NCBI GenBank assembly: GCA_020002185.1
Contig: CM034531.1
Location: 84,690,183-84,754,182 of the forward strand
Direction: 5' to 3'
Length of the DNA stretch: 64,000 nucleotides
DNA from: Paraescarpia echinospica
Taxonomy: Eukaryota; Annelida; Polychaeta; Sabellida; Siboglinidae
Positions 49,408 through 60,640 of this stretch are shown one piece after another. Every line of letters begins with the position of its first letter. Position 1 is the first letter of the stretch. The notes beneath the pieces were generated by a model. It was not told where the DNA came from. It did not search any database and saw only the letters and a program-made list of their open reading frames with translations. The translations under genes were made by a program, and so were the position numbers.

Positions 49408-49899
49408 CTGCAACAGTAGACCATGGTCAGTGTCAAGTCAATATCAGTTGTATGTTTCGTAATGTGACATTTTGTTATGGAAGCATAGGCTATGTGTTAC
49501 ACACACACACAGCAGCTCGGTTTTCTAGCTCGAGAGCATATAATATTATTATTCTGTAAGAAATATTATGAAAAGATATGAGTAATTTGTCTGAAGACAA
49601 TAATTGCCAATAAAGAGCAGATTCGCAAAACAGACCCAACACCCCTATGGCTATGTCAAGAATACAGATAGACAGGCAGAAAGTTTGAAAGTTCAGGAAC
49701 AGCCTGACTTTACCACTGGTAAATTTATGCAACTGGGTCACGCAGATGTGCCAAAGTCGTATTAACAATGAACACAAGCTCACTGGAAGGCAGCACTAAC
49801 CCTGGTATTGTCAGTAACTGTGTAAGTGGGAGGTTTTCCTCAAAACGTAATAGAACTCGTAGGAGGTGAGAGTAGGGTGGTCGGACCAAAATGTTGTTT

Positions 49900-50440
49900 C
49901 GTAAAAAAAAATGTTTTATCATTTTTCCCTGATAGTAGTCACTATAAGAAGTACAACGGTAGTTGTTTCATGTATCTAAGTGAAATATTAAAACAACTAC
50001 AGCTTGGTAAAGTTTCGAATTTCATGACATTTTCTGACGGTTTTCTGACAGATCTAATTTTGCTTATAAATCACAAGAATTTTTTTTTTTTATTTTCCCC
50101 TGATAATAGTCACTAATAGAAGTGCAATGGTGCTTGTTTCATGTACATCAATGAAATATTAAAGAAACTGCAGTTTTGTAAAATTTCTAATTTCATGTTT
50201 TTTTCCGACAATTTTCCGTTAGATTTGATTTTGCATATAAATCACAAGGACAATTTTTTTTTTATATTTTCCCACATAGTGGTCACTATAAGAAGTACAA
50301 TGCTATTCATTTCATGTAGCTAAGTACAACATTAAGAAAACTACAGTTTTGCAAAGTTCAAAATTTCATGAATTTTTCCAAATATTTTCTGACGGATCTG
50401 ATTGTGTACATAATTCACAAGAAAATTACTTTTTATCATC
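49900..50440. repeat. ~172-bp degenerate tandem repeat, about 3 copies
   Basis: Corresponding landmarks recur at 49928 (CCTGATAGTAGTCACTA), 50099 (CCTGATAATAGTCACTA) and about 50272 (CACATAGTGGTCACTATA). Each is followed by AAGTACAA or AAGTGCAA, TTTCATGTA, a CTACAG or CTGCAG region and an A/T-rich end (AAATCACAAG). A partial fourth unit ends near 50440. Copies are clearly diverged. Confidence 0.85.
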
Positions 50441-50711
50441 TTGAGTCTTTTGCCATCTATAAAGAAGGCCAATACAAAATTACATGTAACAATAAATACA
50501 AACATAAAAAAGTAAATACACACACACACACACACATCATGTATTACAATAGCATTAAATCATGAACACGACACAGCAACTGAGCAAAGATGATCAGTGT
50601 GGTTCTATCTTCGTAACATTAAAACAACTGTATGAACTTACAACCACATGAAAGGATTTGTTGATTGTGAATTAGAACCACAAACTGACAATACTAGTAT
50701 CCCATTACACA

Positions 50712-50890
50712 ACACTTGTTTTATTGGGCAAAGCCAATGACTGCTATGATTGACAAGCCAATTAACTCGTAATACACTGTGGCACAAAATGCCAATAATA
50801 GTCCCCCAATACACTACACTGTTACATTGGGCAAATCCCATAACTACTATAATTGCCAAACCAATTAACTTGTAATATACTGTGGTTAAA
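50712..50890. repeat. ~103-bp tandem duplication
   Basis: ATTGGGCAAAGCCAATGACT at about 50724 and ATTGGGCAAATCCCATAACT at about 50826 begin two diverged copies. Both include CCAATTAACT(C/T)GTAATA and ACTGTGG. Intronic in DUSP19. Confidence 0.75.
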
Positions 50891-52068
50891 CCCATTGTTA
50901 TCATCAACAATAGGGCGTACTATTATACTTACTTGTCTATGATTATATACAATTAATAGATACAATAAATCATAATGTTTACTTAATGTATATTATTTTA
51001 TGTATACTATATAGTGACAAATACAAAGATATACTCTTATTCTGTAATCTTAATATATAAAAAACTGGTATATACATATCAAATACAAAAACAGTAGGCC
51101 CTACATCAAAATAATTTATAACGATACAAAATTTTATAAACAAATAATAATACAATAAATTAATTGAAACATAAATTATCATAAATTGTAATAATGTAAC
51201 CAACACACAATATTATGTATATGCTAAATAGCTCAACAGTTGTATAATTAAACTAAAGTAATACCAATAAATAAACTAATAATATATTAATATAAACATC
51301 AATAAGTTACATTAAACATGGCAGCAATGAATTACTCAGGTGTAGGCATATGTACTTGGCAGTATTAATCAAAGTCACCCGCTGTCGATCACATCGCTAT
51401 CCGAGTCACGAGTGCATTGTATACCATGATGCACTGCGCGCATACAGGGAAGAAGGCAAAATGGCGATATCATTTTAGACGGGGGTTCCATAAACGGACG
51501 TTGTGCATGTTTGTGCTATCAATTGGTAAGCCATCACCGTAATCACGTTATCGTTCACACAATTCTTTACCCATCGGCATATGCTTTCCGCTGAAACCAA
51601 CTAACTAAATACTCACAAAACATCGTCAAACATAGGCCATTTTAAATCCATAATTACTATAATTTTTTATCGACGGATTACAATGATATTTTCAGATTCA
51701 TTTCCCTCTGAATTTCCTCTTTCTTCATCACATTTCAATATGGATGTACTCATTAACATAATCTCGCAAATCAGTTTGATAGGTGGGGCCTGTCAACGTG
51801 ATCTAAGATGGCCGCACGCGTAAATCAAGAAAACCAAAATACGACACTGAGAGTAAAAAAATAATTACCGCTAATAAACACCGCCAAAAAATATTTTTTC
51901 AGCGCAGGTACACACATTGACATTATTACAACATAAGAAAATTCACAAACCAACAGGTAGAAGGCATGATAATAAACTATGGCCACTAAACTGGGACCCC
52001 TGTCTCCCATGTTGTCAGAAGGGGAGGTAAATTGGTCTGACCTCCCTAGTGAGAGCCTGACGTTCCTG
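50891..52068. other. AT-rich DUSP19 intron sequence, nothing recognised
   Basis: No exon or element end that I can support. Parts around 51400-51480 and 51790 are less AT-rich (CACGAGTGCATTG, AAGATGGCCGCACGCG) and may be old repeat fragments. Confidence 0.35.
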
Positions 52069-52256
52069 GGGCCGGTTTCATGAAGCAGCCAAGAAAGTTC
52101 TTATCAGTTCTTATCGCCAAACCTAAGAGGATTGTTTTAATGATGAGTATGATGTCCATGGTTTTTCAAAAAGCAAACAGGAGTTTACACAAACACGTGA
52201 TGATGAGTAATTGCGTAACTTTAAGAACGCTTCCTGAAATCAACTCCATGCCCTTT
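52069..52256. mobile_element. Possible hAT-type MITE close to the DUSP19 splice donor
   Basis: Left end GGGGCCGGTTTCATGAAGC followed by AGAAAGTTCTTAT. The right end, on the other strand, reads GGCATGGAGTTGATTTCAGG then AAGCGTTCTTAAAG. Imperfect inverted ends with a GGCCGGTTTCAT start resemble a MITE type common in marine invertebrates. It ends about 30 bp from the exon 1 donor. Moderate support only. Confidence 0.45.
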
Positions 52257-52288
52257 CATACTCCCCCACGTAGAATGTGTTGACTTAC

Positions 52289-52505
52289 CCATAAGAAGGC
52301 CTGGCAACACTTCTGCCACCTGTAAATCAGGCACATAATCAGTAACGAAGCCACAACTGCTGACATTCAGGTCAGTTATGATACTTGTCCCGTCTGCGCC
52401 AAATGTCTCCTTAAGTTGTCTACCACCAGGCGTCGTCACATGTGTGCTGGTAGTCCGCAATGTCGATTTGGGGAATGTTTTTATTTCCTTCATAAAACTG
52501 GCCAT
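52289..52505 (-). CDS. DUSP19: DUSP19 exon 1 (N-terminal part)
   Basis: Encodes residues 1-72 and the first base of Gly73. It starts MASFMKEIKTFPKSTLRT and ends VTDYVPDLQVAEVLPGLLM before a GTAAGT donor. I chose the ATG at 52503-52505 because MASFMKEIKTF aligns with the human start MYSLNQEIKAF. Two in-frame ATGs lie 9 and 24 bases upstream (52514 and 52529). The conserved block P.LQV..V.PGLL.GS, completed by exon 2, is the usual entry into the DUSP19 phosphatase domain. Confidence 0.9.
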
Positions 52506-52722
52506 CTCGATCATCTGATCAATTCGCAATGCAAATGTCGCAAACGTATATCACTATTATAAGTATAATATGATTACGTTACGATAGCAGGACTGTGCCT
52601 GTGGTGAATTACACGCCAGGGTTGCTACTGCCTCACTGTCACCGACTATGAATTGGAGTCAGTAATAAGTGGAAATAAACAAAGACTAACATGGTCCATG
52701 GAGTTACACTGGATTCCAACTT

Positions 52723-53010
52723 ATGTTTCGTATTTTTTATACTTTCTGTCTTAGTAAAGTCTTAGTCTGTTTGTTCTTTAGTTTAGACGAGTTGACGGGC
52801 GATATTCGGGGAACAGATGATTGGAGCTGTCTGCGTAGCGCGATTTACGCCGATTATATATTTCGTCTACACGGTGTCGTGCAGCCAGTGTATACGATAT
52901 GTTCTTCACAGCGGATCTTGGATTCGAGAGTTAACTCGACGAAGTTTTACGAATGCGCACAAGTGTTCAAATCAATCGAAGGTTTAACGCCGTCAACGGA
53001 GTTGTTCGGA
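52723..53010 (+). CDS. Orphan reading frame with exon-like borders, unknown
   Basis: The plus-strand frame opens with a hydrophobic start (MFRIFYTFCLSKVLVCLFFS) and continues DELTGDIRGTDDWSCLRSAI, YADYIFRLHGVVQPVYTICS and beyond. A splice-acceptor-like TTTGTTCTTTAG lies before TTTAGACGAG at about 52789, and a weak donor-like CGAAG/GTTTAA at about 52981. Base composition here is more even than its surroundings. The last third of the longer frame (to 53178) is only the antisense of a LINE. It begins about 220 bp from the DUSP19 start, pointing away. I recognise no family; it may be an exon of an unidentified divergent gene, a TE fragment, or chance. Confidence 0.25.
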
Positions 53011-53014
53011 CTGT

Positions 53015-53660
53015 CGGCACTAGCGGCGCCACTATCACTTACCCCTTTATCCATTAGGCGATCTGACTTCACAAGATTGCCACCAGCCACACAATCAGTA
53101 GATAATCTGTTCCATTCATTTTCAGTATTTTGTGAAAATTATAACTTTCTTATATCTACTATATTGCTCCTTTACTAATGTAACTTCATGTCCTCTAGTC
53201 CTTTTCTTAACTGAGAAACAAAATTTATATCAATATTTTTATAACCGTTCAATATTTTAAACATTTCTATCTGATCTCCTCTCAATCTCCTGGTCTCTAT
53301 AATGTTGTTAAACCACATTCTTTTAGGCGTATTTCGTAACTAAGATCCCTCAGTTTTGGTATAATTTTAGTCGCTCTCCTCTGTACTCTTTCTAGCATAT
53401 ATATGTCCATCTTGCAGTATGGCCTCCATGCTTGTGCGTGTATACAATATTCTAAATGAGGCTATTGTTTTGAATAGAGGTATTAGTTCTTTTTCCTTAT
53501 ACGCTATATTTTCGTCTAATTAGTCCAATGATTTGATTTCCATTTGCAGCTGCAATTCCACACTGCTCTAAAACCTTCATATCAGCACTAATGGTTAACC
53601 CTAAGTCCTTTTCTTTTGCAGTACCCCTCATTGTATATTATACTGGATTGTTGTTATCCA
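53015..53660 (-). mobile_element. LINE reverse-transcriptase C-terminal relic
   Basis: On the minus strand, through frameshifts: EKDLGLTISADMKVLEQCG, IAAANGNQIIGLIRR, then a PHLEYC-like HLEYCIHAQ, then W.PYCKMDIYMLERVQRRAT, KIIPKLRDLSYEIRLKECGL, ETRRLRGDQIEMFKIL. The end resembles FSQNTENEWNRLSTDCV. This is the familiar end of a jockey/CR1-type reverse-transcriptase polyprotein, with its 5' portion missing. Confidence 0.9.
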
Positions 53661-53975
53661 GACTTGATACCACGTTCTCCAAATAAGGTTGCAACTGCCA
53701 ACATAATACCTATTGGGACCATTAGTTAGATGTCACTGCCCTTATTTGGTGTTCGGTCGTCAAGGTGATCGCCATCTTGGCTATACACAATCTAATATTG
53801 TCTATTGTTTACAATGGAACCAAAATGATGCAGCAGTATTTTGATGGATTGTGACATATCTAATGCCTAACAGTAATATACAAGTTTTTAAGGTGATCAG
53901 CCAAAGATGTGCAGCTGAAAAACTAGTAGACTGTTTCCCTCGTTTGATTACACTAGACACTGAATCGCCTTCTGC
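53661..53975. other. Non-coding spacer
   Basis: Nothing recognised between the minus-strand LINE and the plus-strand LINE tail. Confidence 0.35.
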
Positions 53976-55542
53976 ACACATACATCAACAGCAATGATGT
54001 CATTTACACCCAAACACAACAATATGATTTCACCTACTCACTTCACCACACTATGAACATACACCCCAGCTGCATACTAAAACACAACAATACAGTTTTT
54101 AGTGACAAAGTATATTAGTACATTTTAACGTTTAAGTTTTGTTTAACATATATATTATATTATTTCAACAGAAACTTAACTAAGATATCGCTACAAGAGG
54201 CTCCTGCAGTAGCAACTCTCAACATGTCTTAGTAGGAGTCTCCATGATCCTCTGTACACTGCAACTTTATAAAATGGGCCAAGAGGCCCTGAAGTCCTTT
54301 GGACTATATTGTGAGTTTGTAATTATTAATGAAATGTTTTTTAGTGAACCAAAGTTACAGATCATCAACGGTTATGAAGGAAATAAAATGTTGACATGTT
54401 TAGTGGAGACTATATGCATGCCAGTGAAGATACACCTGGAAATAAAATATTCGAGTAGACCGTTTCGTGAAGATTGTATATATTAGTTAATGTGTTAATA
54501 AACATACTGTAGAATTTTATCCCAATACTGTTATTTAAACCAATTTCCAGTGGTTGTAGAAACCTTGCAGGAGAGTTGGTGAGCTGCAATCTTACATGTA
54601 GCACAGTTAAAGGTTATTTAAAAAAATTTGCACACATTTTCTGTTCTCATTTTTCCCCTACCACCCTCCCCCAGAATGGAAAGAAGAAAGAGATGAACTA
54701 TGATAAAACTAATTTTTTCACAAGGTACATATACTTAGCATGCATTTTGACTTAAAAACTAGCAATTAATGACATAATACTGATTGAACTGAAGTGAAGT
54801 AATAGCTGCAACATGTATAGTAAAACATCTGAATAATATTCCTTATAATTTTGACTAAATATGCTTTAACCTTTTCAAGTATACCTACATTATTTTATAT
54901 ATTATTTTATACCTAAGTTATTTTATACTAGATCGATCACATCTTTATATTGCATTGATAAGTATGCCTATTGCTGTTTTAAAGTCTCTCGGGTTCTGCC
55001 AGTGCAGTAGGGATTCCCATTACACATGTATTAGTTACAGCCCACTGACACTAGTCCAATACACAGGCTTACAGCACTGACACCAGGCCACTCCACTCAG
55101 CCACCCCAGTGACCAGAGATAGGGCAAAGTCCACTATCCAGTTATAAACAGAGATCAGTGCAGATCTACTGCAGGAGGCTTACAGTAGTAGGGAAATTTA
55201 GCATTTGGGGGCCCTGAGGTGCCCTTAGATTGATTCAATCAAATTCAGATTTCGTGTGCATATTAGCACTACCACATGAAATATCTGCAAAATCAGAGAA
55301 AACAAGTTACTGAAGTTTTTGAAAAAATAGGCAAAATGTGAAAATTATTGCTTAATGGCAGTACCCTAAGATATGACTATGCAAAATTAGAGAAAAACAT
55401 GAATGGTTTCCGAGATATGGTAGCTAATGGCAGACGGCGCACGCAGAGTGATGACAAGTCCGTTGGACCTTCGGCGCAAAAAATGTATATTAGGTATTAT
55501 TGAATGCCTGTAGTTTGAATAAATAAATCCACTTCTGTTCTG
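53976..55542 (+). mobile_element. LINE 3' end copy, split by an insertion
   Basis: 53976-54276 matches the LINE 3' region at 26585-26880 (shared CAATGATGTCAT, CACCTACTCACTTCACCACA, CATTTTAACGTTTAAGTTTTG, TCTTAGTAGGAGTCT, ACTTTATAAA). The match resumes at 55486 (TATTATTGAATGCC, TTTGAATAAATAAATCCACT) and ends at about 55542. The intervening 54277-55485 is foreign to this element. Confidence 0.82.
54277..55485. mobile_element. 1.2-kb unclassified insertion inside the LINE tail
   Basis: Bounded by AAAATG on both sides (54271-54276 and 55480-55485), a likely short target duplication. The left edge reads GGGCCAAGAGGCCCTGAAGT. The right edge carries TGGTAGCTAATGGCAGACGG and AAGTCCGTTGGACCTT, a local palindrome. 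No coding frame recognised, no clear long terminal inverted repeats. Probably a non-autonomous element; class unknown. Confidence 0.5.
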
Positions 55543-56295
55543 GCAGTTGTTGTGTATAACCTGCCATAGGTCGTTGCTACAATACGCGGCCGAATGTCAC
55601 GTAATCGCTAATAGACTCAATTAGCCCATGATTAATCCTAACATAATACTTAATGTCACCTTGGCGTGCTGTGCGTTTTCAGATGTAACCCAATTATACG
55701 TTCAACTTGCAATTTCCATTTCAGGCATTATTATCATTAATATTGGTGGATTAGTTACAATATGATAAATAATTGAAAATATATCATCATGCCGTGTTGT
55801 GAAATTTGTATTAAGTAATAAGACTTCCATGTTATGCATGAACTGGTATTCTGCAAATATTATGTAAATCCTCATCCTTAAGTAGGTCAGAGGTGATAAA
55901 CCTTACCAAGACAACAAAAGCAATGTTGAGTGACATTATGACGATCACTTCTCAATAATAATAGTAGCATCCATATACTGGATTTGGCTCCCTTGTAGGT
56001 TGATTTTATCTAGTTTGGTCATCCAGCATATCTCTGCCAATTTTGCATGCGTGTGCCTAATTTTTGTTAGACATGATAGTGGGCCCTTTCAGATTGTTTT
56101 TATCATTTAATGTTTCTTCCTGTCATTGTAAAGATAATACTTGGTAATGCCATCTACACATGTCATTGGATATACGCAGAAATGGTTAATAGTTTCATGT
56201 TATTACAGTGTGTATATGAATGCAACCTGTTGGCAAAGCTAAGTACTGCTCCAATAGAAATAGTGAAGGTGAGATTAGTTACATTGTTGCAGATC
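55543..56295. other. Non-coding spacer, nothing recognised
   Basis: AT-rich sequence without exon-like or repeat structure that I can name. Confidence 0.35.
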
Positions 56296-56740
56296 ATTCA
56301 CTCACTCATCCCGTGACAGGAGGTCGTCGGGGTGCCAGCAGACACTTGCACAGTCAGCGCTTTCCATCTCCCTCTGTCTTCCACTGTGCATGTCATGGAC
56401 GTGAGGGTGTGACTTGTCCAGTTCTTTATGTTATCTCCCCAGGACTTTCTCTGTCGCCCTCTACTGTTCCCTGAAGGATGGTCTTGGACAGAGTTGTGCC
56501 TGGAGACATGTCCGAACCAGGAGAGCTTGCGGCGCTTCTTTCCTGATAGCAGAGGCTCCTGATCTCCCGCACAGGCAAAGACCTGTTGTCTGAGTCATTG
56601 GTTTGTGCTCTGTGTAGGAGATGCGCAATAGCCTCCTGTAGCATTTCGTTTCAAATGCCTGGATCCACCTTTCTGTATCTGTATCCAGGGCAAGTCTTGT
56701 TCTTATCTCTTTGACTAACGTTGCAGAAACTAAATAAAGG
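56296..56740 (-). mobile_element. LINE C-terminal relic
   Basis: Minus strand decodes as RTRLALDTDTERWIQAFETK, CYRRLLRISYTEHK, then, after shifts, KRRKLSWFGHVSRHN, SKTILQGTVEGDRESPGEIT-like residues and a closing WTSHTLTSM..VEDRGRWKAL stretch. The RRL.I.Y.EHKTN ... LSWFGHV..H...SKTIL.GTVEG order is standard for RTE/CR1-like LINE tails. 5'-truncated and frameshifted. Confidence 0.87.
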
Positions 56741-57482
56741 ATTTCACTTTTAGAAACTAGACCAATTTAAGTGGCAGCTATCCTTATTTTCCAAGTGGCA
56801 GGCCAGGCAAATCTGGGGTGGGCTGCTTTTGGGGAAGAAGGATGGGCTGAATTTAAGTGTAGGGAGGATGATAAAATTTCATAATTATGCAAAAAATAAA
56901 TTTGTTGTACAACTCTCTTAGGCGTTCTGCCATTTGCTGTTGAAAAGTCAAAACAATGGAAGTTCATAACTCCATTCATGTTTTAGAAGTTACTGTATGG
57001 ATCCTCAACCAAAACAAAAGTCCAAGTTCACTATAACAACTAATGAGGAATGCATTCAAACGAACAAAACTTGCTGGCTTGATTATCTAGAGGCAAACTG
57101 ACACATAGCCAACAGCTGTTTTATAGACTTCCATTGTTTGAACTCTTCAACAATTAACAGTGTACAACATTCATTGACTAAAGGCTACATAGCAGATTCT
57201 GAATGAACCATATCACAATAAGTTAATATTCCTCCAAAACTATTTTAAAAATTAGCTGCTCATAGCACAAGACAGATGAAAGAGTAACTTTGATGTACAG
57301 GAACATTAGCTCAATTAATCAATGGTGCCAAAGCAGTGTTGGGTAATCAGCAACTTTCCAATAAGAAATATGGGGCTTGGACCATTAGTAGGGAATCAGG
57401 GTAGGGGATTCTGTAGTTGTCCATGTAGGGTGTACTCTAGCAAATAGATCCGGGAACAACAAGAAACCATAAATGTTCTGTT
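56741..57482. other. Non-coding spacer downstream of RPL27
   Basis: Nothing recognised; short frames only. Confidence 0.35.
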
Positions 57483-57488
57483 TTTATT
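57483..57488 (-). terminator. RPL27 polyadenylation signal AATAAA
   Basis: TTTATT on the plus strand is AATAAA on the minus strand, about 26 bases past the stop codon. The very short 3' untranslated region this implies is normal for ribosomal-protein genes. Confidence 0.75.
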
Positions 57489-57513
57489 GGTCTGCTGTAC
57501 ACAAGAAGTTCAT

Positions 57514-57562
57514 TTAGAATCTCAGCTTCTGGAAAAACCACCTGTTCTTGCCGCTCTTATAT
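57514..57562 (-). CDS. RPL27: RPL27 (eL27) terminal exon
   Basis: Large-subunit ribosomal protein eL27. After the acceptor TTTCTTTCAG on the minus strand, the first base completes an Arg codon split from the previous exon. Then YKSGKNRWFFQKLRF and TAA (57514-57516). The family ends invariantly in KNKWFFQKLRF; the Arg in place of Lys is a mild substitution. Confidence 0.96.
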
Positions 57563-58359
57563 CTGAAAGAAAACAAACACAACATGAGACATCTTAATCT
57601 TAGTCATATTATATGGTGCTTCTGGAAGACTTCAGTCATGCGACATTTAGTTCTCAAAATACAACTTGAACCAGACACAGAAGAGGGACATAGTCAAGTC
57701 TCTTTGTCTACCCAGAATTAGCGGGTGTAGTAGTTTGTAATAGGAAGTCTGCAGAGTTGAACATGGGAAAAAAACATCAAAGGGCATAGCAGTTAACTCA
57801 GCTCGACGCGTTCGTATTGCCAATAAAGCTTGTTTTGAAACTGGATGTTCTGTTTACTATTTGAACACATACGCATGATCATACCTTCAAGTTGCAACCG
57901 TTGTTACGGGCTTACTAAACACAATTTGAAGGGCAGTTTTCCTTTAACATAGTCAATATAGTCCATAGGAACAGACTCCTTTTAAGTATGGTAACTGGCA
58001 AGTACAGACCTGAAGATGCACCAGTATTACCAGTTCGAATGATAAGTAATTGTGGACAAAAAGTAAATACCAAAAGATACATTGCTCTGTGTACTGTCTT
58101 TTGACGAGCTGTACTCAAATAGTGTTTGTTCATTTATTTTGAGAACGGTTGGATTGAAGAGTAGACATGTGAAGAAAGGAAGAGCCGAAGGAGTAGGCTG
58201 GTATAAGAGTTGAGAAGGCTGGGAGAAGTTGGTTACAGTCAGCTGGACAGGTGGAATGGGAACAGCTAACAAAGTGGAATGTAGAAAAAGACACGTCACG
58301 TGGTGGCGCCTAACAGGCAGCAAGCCAAATTTAACTCACTGTGTCTAATCATGTTTTCA

Positions 58360-58460
58360 AAGGATCATACGACGAGCTGCTGATTCATACCGTCACTATA
58401 CACTCACGAAGCTTCATACAACGAGCTGCTGATTCATACCGTCACTACTCACTCATGAAC
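58360..58460. repeat. ~54-bp tandem duplication
   Basis: GACGAGCTGCTGATTCATAC followed by CGTCACTA recurs immediately as AACGAGCTGCTGATTCATAC with CGTCACTA. Flanking CTCACGAAGCTTCA and CTCATGAACCTTCA show the unit boundaries. Confidence 0.9.
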
Positions 58461-59286
58461 CTTCAGTGATTGCTGCGATGTAGTTTTTATATATCTACAA
58501 AGTGTGCATTTATCTATAATTTTAAATAGTTTTATATATAGTGCGCCTTTGGACAGACGTCAGCCATCCGTGACGCCTACACATTTCGTGGACCACTCGA
58601 CAAAGCAAGTGACCTAATTCGGTTGGTTGCAATTACAAAGGCTCTTTGTTTTGTGATGTGTCTACTGAATACTATTCAGACTTTGCGCCCAGCCTCTACG
58701 GGTGTCACTCCGTGATTATCGGATACACTACATGCATTGATCAGACGCTTGAGACTATCTTTGACGCGCCCAACTTTTCGTGGCAAACGAGGGGGCCTTT
58801 GCAAACAGTGTGTGATTCAAACACGCATTACACACTGCTTCGATGTTGTTCCGTGGCCAGTGCAAATGTATCCCAGCTGATTAATCTGCATGTCATTAAA
58901 CACAGTTAACGTGACATTCCGCTTACAGTATGTTGTCTTACCCCTCGTTCAGTCATGAACAAAGCTCTGTCGGTGACAAATTTTGTTATTTACCGGAACA
59001 TCTATGTACCAGCCTTAACCGAGACATAGCTAGGAACCAACACTGATAATCATGTTATAAACGAACTCGTGCCACTCGTTATAGAATAAAACACATCTGT
59101 CGATCTGTTGGATTGACCATTAAGACTGGATTCTACATGGAATGGCATCAATGTTTACACATTTTGAACATATGGACTGTACGGTCATTTCCAATGATGT
59201 GAATGTGCATCGTTTACCGTCCGCCTCCCTCTAGTGGAGTTTGTACTTGGACCGCCTTGCTGTTATAACTGACAATGTAATCATAA

Positions 59287-60632
59287 CAGAGGGGTACCAT
59301 TTAACAGTGGCTTCAAACTAGCAATAGTTATTTTTTTCTGTTTGTTGACTGATTGTTAACATTGAGATTGTGTGTGGGTGTTTTTTTCTGTAAATTAAAC
59401 AAGATTAGCTATGCATTATTTTAATGTATGACATCACACCTTTGCAGTTACACCTTTTACTGTTTGCAGTGCAATATATCTAAATTTCTGTTCAGCCTAG
59501 CCCAACAATATTTTGCATACCTTTTGCTTATACATGGCAATTTTACTAAATTAAACATGTTGTATTGTCTATATACTATTACGTTCCATTTGTCCACATA
59601 TATATTTATGTAAGTAATTTTTCAAAATCGACCATATCAGTATATCTCAATTATTTTAAACCTAGCCCAAAGGAATTTGGCACAAATATTACCTGTATAA
59701 TCTGTGTGTGTGTGTTGAATATTATGCAGATTGATACAAATAAAAAAGTCATGTAAAGCTGAATATTATGTTATGTTCTACAGTGCCCAAGCCTATATTA
59801 TAGTACATAAATATATGTTTACAATGTGTACATAATATACTATATGTAAGTAGTATGATATTAAACTACAAGCTGTACACTGCTACTACATCTCATGTAT
59901 TTAATTTAGTCGCGTATCACAAGTGCCCTTTTAACCACTGCTCAACGCGCTCTATGTGCCCTTTTACTAAAATGACACCCCGCCCTTTTGAAAACTTGGG
60001 CAGAACACTGGTTATGTGTTCGCTCTTGCGTGCCCTGATGATTAGGCGAGCAGCGCAGTTCTGTATACGCTTCAATCGTTCAATTAGTACCTGAGGCAAA
60101 CCTTGCAGCAGCGCGTTTCCATAGTCCAGACGAGATGTTACCAGTGCCTGGACTAGAATCTTACAGGCGTCATGTAATGCCTCACTTTGCCAATATTTTG
60201 GATGCGGTATAAACAGGACTTGGAGATCGCATTCACCTGTTTCTCCATTGTCAAGGCACTGTCCATAATAACCCTAAGATTGCTCACAGATTGCACTGCA
60301 TGTAGTAGTCTGCCTCCGATCATAAGGGACAAGTCTTTCACCTGACAAATTCGGTGTTTGGAAAACACAATGAGTACGCTTTTTTGGTTCAGTTTTTAAC
60401 TTTTAACATGTTTCTATTCATACACCTGCCAAAATTAGCCACGCAGGTTTCAATGACCTTTCACTGGCCCAGTTCTCATCAGGCTTGATGGATAAATATT
60501 TGTGTCGTCTGCATAACAGTGGTAACGAAGATTATGTTTATTGGTCTGCATCGTTAACGTTGTCAAGGTGGAATTTTTGCATACCTTTTGCTTATTACTA
60601 GTTTGAAGCCATTGTTAAATGGTACCCCTCTG
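59287..60632. mobile_element. hAT-like MITE carrying a nested LINE
   Basis: Left end CAGAGGGGTACCATTTAACA and, on the other strand at the right, CAGAGGGGTACCATTTAACA, continuing with TGGCTTCAAACTAG in both. The outside 8 bp are AATCATAA (59279-59286) and AATAATAA (60633-60640), a near-perfect 8-bp duplication as hAT elements make. Excluding the nested LINE and its duplicated target, the MITE is about 280 bp and non-coding. Confidence 0.85.
59532..60574 (-). mobile_element. 5'-truncated LINE inserted in the hAT MITE
   Basis: A 21-bp exact direct repeat (59511-59531 and 60575-60595, beginning TTTTGCATACC) flanks it, the target-site duplication expected of LINE integration. The minus strand encodes RYHCYADDTNIY (active site, about 60495-60535), then a block with IGGRLLHAVQSVSNLRVIMD, ALTMEKQVNAISKSCLYRIQ, then LPQVLIERLKRIQNCAARLI, RARKSEHITSVL. 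A frameshift lies between the two blocks. About 380 bp of 3' untranslated sequence follows. Confidence 0.88.
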
Positions 60633-60640
60633 AATAATAA

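Larger units (their letters stand above)
49408..52288 (-). other. DUSP19 intron (2.9 kb)
   Basis: Donor ATGG/GTAAGTC at 52288-52287 and acceptor TGTTGCAG at 49408 on the minus strand. The codon for Gly73 is split after its first base and rejoins as GGT. The intron holds a ~172-bp tandem repeat, a ~103-bp duplication, AT-rich DNA and a small MITE near its 5' end. Confidence 0.9.

Noticed and set aside
58640..58909. 87-residue plus-strand frame within the RPL27 intron (YYSDFAPSLYGCHSVIIGYT...)
   Set aside because: Mixed composition, no recognised family, no splice support; left unannotated.
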